From Trichobilharzia szidati (Eukaryota; Platyhelminthes; Trematoda; Strigeidida; Schistosomatidae), in contig OX235271.1 of assembly GCA_944472155.2 (NCBI GenBank), forward strand, positions 103,305,256-103,369,255: a stretch of DNA of 64,000 nucleotides. The letters run 5' to 3'. Numbering within the stretch: position 1 is the stretch's first letter; every line of letters begins with the position of its first letter. The translations under genes were made by a program, and so were the position numbers. Shown here in pieces: positions 57,996-64,000 of this stretch. The notes under the pieces are model-generated. The model had not been told where the DNA came from, made no database searches, and worked only from the letters and a program-made list of their open reading frames with translations.

Positions 57996-58395
57996 ATTTT
58001 TTTTACGAGTTGATCACGGACTGATATCAGTTAGAGAACCATTGAAAACCAGGGAGTACTGGACAGCTGCTGTTTCATCCTAGTTTGGGAGTCATCGAGA
58101 GTACGCACTCACTGGGATTCAAACCCAGGACCTTCCGGTTACAAGGCAAGCTCGTATACCATTCAGCCACTGGGACCCGATTCAATGGCCAACCCATGAA
58201 TTCTAACTTCAATCAATTCGTGATTTAGCGCGACCTCAACCATTGTTGTTGGTGGGACATCTATCCATACACGTGACATCTAATTGGACCTCACTGGTCA
58301 CGACGTCTCACTAGAACTCCAGGAAACTCCGTCCTGTAGCAAGTCACTAGCGAGCATCAGATTAATTTTCTATAGTTTGGTTTGTAAGGGTTTGT
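57996..58395 (-). mobile_element. family B SINE (second subfamily), full length
   Basis: Minus strand: leader from AATCTGATGCTCGCTAGTG (58345-58363), tRNA-like head (B box GGATTCAAACCC inverse, CCGGTTACAAGG), altered ribozyme (core TCGATGA, AGCAGCTG in helix III) and tail to CTCGTAAAAA. Good reference for the subfamily. Confidence 0.85.
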
Positions 58396-58446
58396 TATGT
58401 TTTTACGAGTTGATCACGGACTGATATCAGTTAGAGAAACACTGAT
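58396..58446 (-). repeat. family B SINE tail preceding a full copy in tandem
   Basis: Carries the tail piece CTCTAACTGATATCAGTCCG to CTCGTAAAAAC in the same orientation as the full copy. Reading minus, this tail continues through CTTACAAACCAAACTATAG straight into the head of the next unit, i.e. head-to-tail. Confidence 0.75.
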
Positions 58447-60424
58447 AGATAGATATATGCATATTTAATGATATCCCTTGGAATGGTGTCATCTAAATAA
58501 ACACTTACAATTCATTTTCAGACAACCTAATTTCAACAAAATAATCTGAGTAAATCCTGTCTGTAATGATATGAAAACTCAATAATGTGACTATGGTGAA
58601 GAATAACATTCCCTACCGTCATAGTCATTAACGTCTATATAAAAAAGTAAAGGAACTCCTGAATTATTTCCAGTCAGGGATAGAAATAATCTCAGTAGCA
58701 AAATGAGAATTGGAAATATGGTGGGGCACCGGGAATAAACATTGCGATGTAGGCATGGATTTATCTGGAAAGTCAACCCATTGTGACATCTGTGACAGAC
58801 AAAGGCTGAATATTCTTTTTATTTACACTAACAGATTGAATTTTCAGATTGTTGATCAGTCGTCTAATTCCGAGTGTTTAGTTGCTTAATCAAAATATGT
58901 AAAGAATTCTGCAGGACTCCCATTAGAACTTATTACCTTGACTTTACAAAACTGTAACCCTTATAATGAGTTCAATTTCCAGATAAGTACATTACTGTGT
59001 AACTTCCTTTACTCCAAATCCTCTGCTAATTTTCTTAATTTAAATCACTAATTATATTTAACAACTCCATCTATTCATGGTGTAGTTTAACCTTTGACGT
59101 AAATGGAATTTTCTTTCTCTTTTTGTTATGTCCACTAATGTACAGCTTCATACATAACTTCACTGAAATAGGAAAATCCTCCCGTTGCTCTAACGGTCTT
59201 TTGCCTCTGCTTAAAATCCTAGAATACAGCAGATATTTTTCATGATGAAAGCCTTTAATAATAGGTAATGTTGGATACAGGGTACACACTGTACGGGGGA
59301 TATCATTTTTCAGCTAATTACACAACTTGTTACATAAATTATTTCATCATAGGATGCATGAAATATACACGTGGAGGACAAAATTCGAGTGTCGTCTTTT
59401 CTAAAATAATAAATTCTATTGATAAATACTCTTGTGTTCTAACGTTACACAGTGAGACATCTTTTTTATTTTGGGTAGTCAATAATTTTTTTGTTTAAGA
59501 CGTATACTAACGCATATCTGCTGTATTTACTAAACGCTATCAACAGCTACCTGTTGACAGTGTTTTCTGGCAATAAGGACTGATAGTACTGTACATTTTA
59601 GCAGATTTCGATGCTTTGTAGGAGACGAATTACAAAATGATTTAAATTGTCAGATGTTTAGTTCGTCATCTAGTGGTTAATTTGTAGACGATTTACATTC
59701 ACAAATGACACTGACTACCTTGTGAAACAGAGAAAAAACAGCCACTGGCAGCTCATTCATTCAGTTTTTCAGTAAATCATTAGTGGTGTTCTTTTTTTAA
59801 CAAGGACAGCCTTAAAACAGACTAGGTTTCGGCAAATTATGTAAGCGAGAGCTAAATGAGTGCTAGTTTAATAGTTTATGATTGAGAGGAATTTCTGTAT
59901 GATAGTATCATTGATATCTACAGTTAAGAGGGATGTCCATCACTCGGACTGCGTTTTCGCTGATCTGCATCATAAATTCAATAAATTTGGAGAATAGCAA
60001 TTGGCTACTTATTATGTTTTCCCACTAATTTGTTTATCGTCAAAAATTTTAAAGGGTAGAATCTGTCAAAACAGAAAGAGGGTTTTCCGAATACATAACT
60101 GAAACGACTGGTAAACAGAAATGAAAATTCTGAAATTTTGTCCGACTCTAGTCTCTTATCAGTTGCTCTAATAAGTATTTGCTACGTCCTACAATAATTT
60201 TTCCTTGTCAGATAAGTGGAACATAAAATCTCGAATTTTTAGTCAACAGAACCATTAGCCTGGGACTATGATTGTTACCGTGGCAATCACTAGAAGTTTC
60301 GGAATCTCAAAAGTGTAAGTACAACGCAGTTATTCCAAAACAGTGATACCTTATTTCCAGTTTATTTGATATATCGATGATTTTATTGTTTGTCTAACAG
60401 TATTATTAACAATGAATGACTTGA
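58447..60424. other. unassigned, AT-rich
   Basis: Small ORFs (58591, 59071, 59268) have no recognised motif. No repeat family recognised. Confidence 0.45.
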
Positions 60425-60715
60425 CTGCACCATACAGAGGACTAGACGTATGACACTAGTTACTAACCAGTTACCAGTCAAAGTATCCAATACAGTCCTA
60501 CAGGAGGACCTCAATCACGAGCCCGAATAGCTCAGTGATAACGTCTCTGACTGTAGGCGGCACTGGGTGACGCGGGTTTGAATCTCACAAGGGACATGAG
60601 TTTCTTAAAGGTTACAAACACACCTTACTGACTAATTAGTGCCAACTAACACGAAACCCAGATCCAAGACTTCCTGCCGATTACCTCCAACCATCGAATA
60701 TCAACTGAATGACCA
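60425..60715 (+). mobile_element. family C SINE
   Basis: The tRNA-like head GCCCGAATAGCTCAGTGATAA (A box, 60521 on) and GGGTTTGAATCTC (B box, 60576 on) are clear. The ribozyme region (about 60630-60672) has GAAA and CACGAAACCC but the core carries the same four-base insertion position as the 28-kb copy (CTGACTAATTAGTG). Tail CCTGCCGATTACCTCC. No inverted 5' tail was noticed. Confidence 0.75.
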
Positions 60716-60788
60716 CATCAAATCTTTTTACCTGAATAACACTTAAATTTATTTATAATTAGGCTGAAAATTAAATGAAATACTTTTC

Positions 60789-61130
60789 TAGTGAGAAGTC
60801 ATGACCAGTGAGGTCCATCCAGTCAAGTGTGAGGATGGATGTCCCACCGACGACATTGGTTGGAGTCACGCTAAATCACGAATTAGTAGAAGTTAGAATT
60901 AATGAGCCATTGAATCGGGTCCCAGTGGCTAAATGGTATACGGGCTTGCCATGTAACCGGAAGGTCTTGGGTTCGAATCCCAGTGGGTGCGTACTGCCGA
61001 TGATTCGCAAACTAGGATGAAACAGCAGTTGTCCAGTACTCCCTGGTTTTCAATGGTTCTCTAACTGATATCAGTCCGTGATCAACTCGAAAAAACATGA
61101 CTCACCCTGACAAACCAAACTATAGAGAAA
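60789..61130 (+). mobile_element. family B SINE (second subfamily), near full length
   Basis: Leader, tRNA-like head (AGTGGCTAAATGG, CCATGTAACC, GGTTCGAATCC), ribozyme with core CCGATGA (U4 changed) and helix III with an inserted AGC, then the tail through AACTCGAAAAAACATG to CCAAACTATAG. Predicted inactive. Confidence 0.85.
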
Positions 61131-61740
61131 GCTTTTCTATAAATTAAAAACAACTCGAAAGTTAATCAAACAAAACTTGTTGAGAAATTTCACAAGATTT
61201 AATGAAAATATCTGCAGGATAGTATAGTAATTATTTAAATAAATAAATAAATACTCTTGACTGCATAACAAATATTTCAACAATATAAAGCTGTTCAAAT
61301 AAATCACTTACATTGCCTTCTAATTGTTTAAAGGAATTTTCTTGTTTTCATTCGCATTTCATCTTAGAGAGAGCTATATAAAATCGTACAAATCGCAAAA
61401 TCATCAGTTCAGTGAAGAGTCTCTTTTTTTAGTGAATTCATTCACTTAGCTGTACAAATGTAATTACATGTAATTATTTTTGTACGTGTGTGCACAATAG
61501 TTGTTTGTGTCTAGTAAGAACAATGTTAGTTTGGAATTTGTTTACGTTATCAAAATACTTCAAAACAGTGATGAGTAATCAGGTTGTACCTAGAGAGTGA
61601 AGATTAGTACGATTAGATTAAGGCTGCGTATTATAAAGAAAAGGTCCAGAAATAGTTGGATGTTAATGAGACAGCATAAAAACAAGTATGTAGTGGGCGA
61701 TGACAGTGAACAAAAGGTTGGTTAAAATGATATCAGAAAA
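61131..61740. other. AT-rich sequence, nothing recognised
   Basis: No feature recognised. Confidence 0.5.
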
Positions 61741-61744
61741 TGTC

Positions 61745-62500
61745 TTATGAAAAAGAGCAGAAAAATATTAATGACAAAATATCTATAAAAGTTGGGCTTG
61801 GAAGGGGACGTAGACGTTTCTTCTGTTTACATAAATTATGGTTTTTTATTCGAATCGCTAAGGCCTCAGCAGTGCAAAGTATACGGAAGCACACCGCTTT
61901 CGAGAAGCTTCTTTTGACTTTGTAGAAACCTTTGAATAAATTTTCCTTACACACATTGAGTGGCCAGTGTTGAATATATATACTGAGTTATAGCACTCCT
62001 TATTGGTCCATTGTGACCCATCTGCAATCAAGCACGATAATCTTATTCGAATCTTCTAGATAAAACAAGCCTTGAATCATGTATACAGCTCTCTGCACGG
62101 GAGCAATTCGATTGGAAGATGCACACAGAAGGGATGAAATGCGATGGTTTACCCTTAGACCTATTGGAGAATCTTGAGGGGCAGAATTATACCAGTTCTA
62201 GTGTAGCAGCAAAGAGTGTTCTTTTCAACGCTTTTGTTGTTCTCTTCTTCAGGGTGTCGACCAGAAGATCACCTATGAACGACATATTTATCTAAAACAT
62301 CCTCTTCAGCACAAAGATGGAGTGTTGTTTGTTGGATTTGGGTTTCATGTGTTTATCTGTAATGCATGTGGTGTGGCCATTTTCAAGTAGTGTCTTCCTC
62401 AAATCAGTGAGCTCTTCATCTGTTAACTCAGAACTTCATATTCTTCAGATCCTAGTCGCAAGTAATATGATCACGTTCCGCTTACGATTAATGGGTACCC
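61745..62500 (-). pseudogene. Penelope-like element, RT thumb through C terminus
   Basis: A minus-strand reading with several stops and frameshifts. ELTDEELTDLRKTLLENGH (about 62420-62365, thumb), INMSFIGDLLVDTLKKRTTK then ALKRTLFAATLELV (linker, 62295-62195), FIPSVCIFQSNCSRAESCIH (GIY-YIG core degraded, about 62140-62090), MGHNGPIRSAITQYI (about 62025), and the C-terminal FRILCTAEALAIRIKNHNLC (61880-61820) ending in SPTF. The order is that of PLE proteins. The YIG motif and C-x-C finger are damaged. It is the second-longest PLE remnant here. Confidence 0.75.
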
Positions 62501-63477
62501 AACTGTAAACGTTTTTCAAACTGACAAACTGTAAAGCTAATTTAATTCATCCCCATCATCCTTAGGCAGATGTTTCACAAATGCGAAAATTAAGATACTC
62601 GTTTCTTCGTATTCATAAACTTTCAGACAAATACAACCGCATTCCAATATAGCTATGTTGTCCCAGAAGAATAAACCAAGAACCAATCATCTCATATACC
62701 AAGGCTACTGATGGATGTCATATGATTACTGACAACAAATATTTTCCCAAAATAATTTCTAGTAAATAATATTGTATCGTTTATCAACTTAACATGAATT
62801 GAAAGACTATATTTAGATCATATATACATATATATATTACACACAAAGGAACATTCATTGTCAAATTTCGGTTAGAATTTACCAGACCTTTCGATTGTTA
62901 TAGAATGCCGACTTTATGTACGTCACTCCGTGTTGTACTAGACAGTCATGGCCTAAATAGCTTGATTTTGAGGTTTCTTACTTTGCGATGCTCAATATTC
63001 ATGCAACTTAGGTTAAATGCAAGTCGGAAATGGTTAATGAATGCCAACAAATATGAAGTCAAAAAACTGATCCATGAAATTGGACAATCAAGATTTTCTT
63101 TCGTGTCAATAAATGTGTAAAACTTGGGCACCGTGATAGTAACTAATTCTATACAATAGGATGAGATAAAATGACAGTTTTAAAATCTAATATAACAGGG
63201 TGGAGGGAGAGATTGATAACAAAAGCTTTGTTTATTGAATCAACTGCAAATACATGTAATGAGAATGACTCAACACCTCTCCCAGATATCTGGAAAATTC
63301 TACTACCCCTACGATAAATAGGAGAAAACAAAGAAAACTATAAAACTCAAGTGTCAAAGTCGTGTGATTATAATTGATATGATTATAAACAATAAATTTT
63401 GTTCAAAACGTCATCCAGTAAATAATAATACTGTTTCACTAAGTGATACTTCTAATAAACAAACTAATATGGAAATT
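62501..63477. other. AT-rich sequence, nothing recognised
   Basis: An AT/TATA run is at 62820-62840. ORF 62905-63120 (+) and its shadow have no recognised motif. Confidence 0.5.
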
Positions 63478-63645
63478 CATTGGTGGATAGTGACTAGCAG
63501 TGGAATCCAGGATGCGCATTTCGTCATATTTGGGGCTATTCATCTGGATGTACCTGCATTCCTTAGTGAAGCCGACATGTCAACCTGAGATCGAGCACTT
63601 TGGTCCAGTCAATCGACGGGAAACTCTAAAATTCAATTAAAATAA
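63478..63645 (-). mobile_element. S-alpha-type SINE with hammerhead
   Basis: Minus strand: leader (TTTCCCGTCGATTGACTGG, CTCAGGTTGACATGTCGGC), then hammerhead, then the tail CTGCTAGTCACTATCCACC. Compact form without the tRNA-like segment seen at 3.7 kb. Confidence 0.8.
63505..63549 (-). ncRNA. S-alpha hammerhead, core mutated
   Basis: Helix I ATCCAG/CTGGAT is perfect, GAAA is present and helix III is the palindrome ATGCGCAT. The core reads ATGAATA: C3 is A and G8 is T. Helix II is weak. Predicted inactive. Confidence 0.75.
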
Positions 63646-64000
63646 TATGGAATTTCTTTTATGTCTTTTTTCGCTTAAATAGCAGATCTTCTAATCCAGT
63701 TAACTCTTTTCCTCGATAAATGAAGGTACTACGGATTATTACTGAAGAAATTCAGGAGTCCATTCAAGTAGTCGCTAGCACTGGTTTACTACTTTTTACA
63801 AAAGAATCACAGTATATGCAGAAATTTGTTCCTAACTATAATGCTTTCTGGGAAGCGTCTTACTTATTCTTAGGTCGTCCTTCTTAAAAGTAATTTCCTT
63901 AAAACACAATAAAAGAATAAATCGCCTACGTGCCTGACACTTTACACCTAGGATGAAAATGTTGCTTCAAAGAATGTGCTGATGCAGATTAAAATGCGTT
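63646..64000. other. AT-rich sequence to window end
   Basis: No feature recognised. Confidence 0.5.

Noticed and set aside
62220..62265. Hammerhead-like string (CTGAAGAAG ... GAAAAG) on the minus strand
   Set aside because: It lies inside the PLE coding remnant (TLKKRTTKALKRTL) and has no proper helix II, so coding sequence explains it.
1..64000. CRISPR array or prokaryotic operon
   Set aside because: No regularly spaced repeats, no bacterial gene organisation, and the repeats are eukaryotic retroelements.

Overview
The window looks like gene-poor, repeat-dense nuclear DNA of a blood fluke (Schistosoma or a close schistosomatid). The basis is a strongly AT-rich background, CR1-like and RTE-like non-LTR retrotransposon remnants, Penelope-like element (PLE) remnants with GIY-YIG endonuclease domains, and S-alpha-type short elements carrying hammerhead ribozymes (HHR), a combination known from schistosomes. 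The species cannot be fixed from the sequence. I recognise no host protein-coding gene, rRNA or functional tRNA. Nearly all open frames are short chance ORFs or pieces of dead retroelements.

Layout. 0-9 kb: two CR1-like 3' ends (1.3-2.1 and 7.4-8.9 kb, the second keeping a YADD reverse-transcriptase motif), an S-alpha-type element (3.6-4.0 kb), a PLE endonuclease piece (4.9-5.2 kb), a tRNA-like SINE with a complete-looking hammerhead (family C, 5.8-6.1 kb) and PLE terminal sequence with a hammerhead (6.6-7.4 kb). 9-20 kb: family C SINE, a PLE 3' part with GIY-YIG domain and downstream hammerhead (10.75-11.65 kb), RTE pieces, another PLE piece (14.8-15.2 kb), a CR1-type 3' end (17.9-18.2 kb) and the largest coding remnant, an SR2-like RTE reverse transcriptase that lost its YADD box (18.3-20.0 kb). 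20-40 kb: RTE fragments (21.3, 23.4, 29.2-30.6, 34.7, 36.4, 38.6 kb), PLE pieces, many tRNA-Thr-like SINEs (family B), often as fold-back pairs, and a tRNA-Gly-like SINE (32.4 kb). 40-64 kb: PLE fold-back palindromes (41.2-41.9 and 56.7-57.9 kb), family B, C and G SINEs, small RTE ends, a PLE remnant (61.7-62.5 kb) and a final S-alpha-type element (63.5 kb).

How it fits together. The strongest theme is ribozymes. At least four repeat groups (S-alpha type, family B, family C and PLE ends) contain HHR motifs, and in all of them helix III is a self-complementary palindrome of 4, 8 or 12 nt (one PLE copy has lost it by a single change). That design suits cleavage by paired RNA dimers. In the three SINE families the ribozyme lies just downstream of a tRNA-like polymerase III promoter or its equivalent. 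Many copies are fold-back structures, and one family B locus has a head-to-tail junction, as expected if multimeric or circular RNA was the retrotransposition intermediate. The tRNA-Gly-like SINE (family G) ends in the same roughly 35-bp tail as the RTE elements, which points to RTE as its amplification partner.
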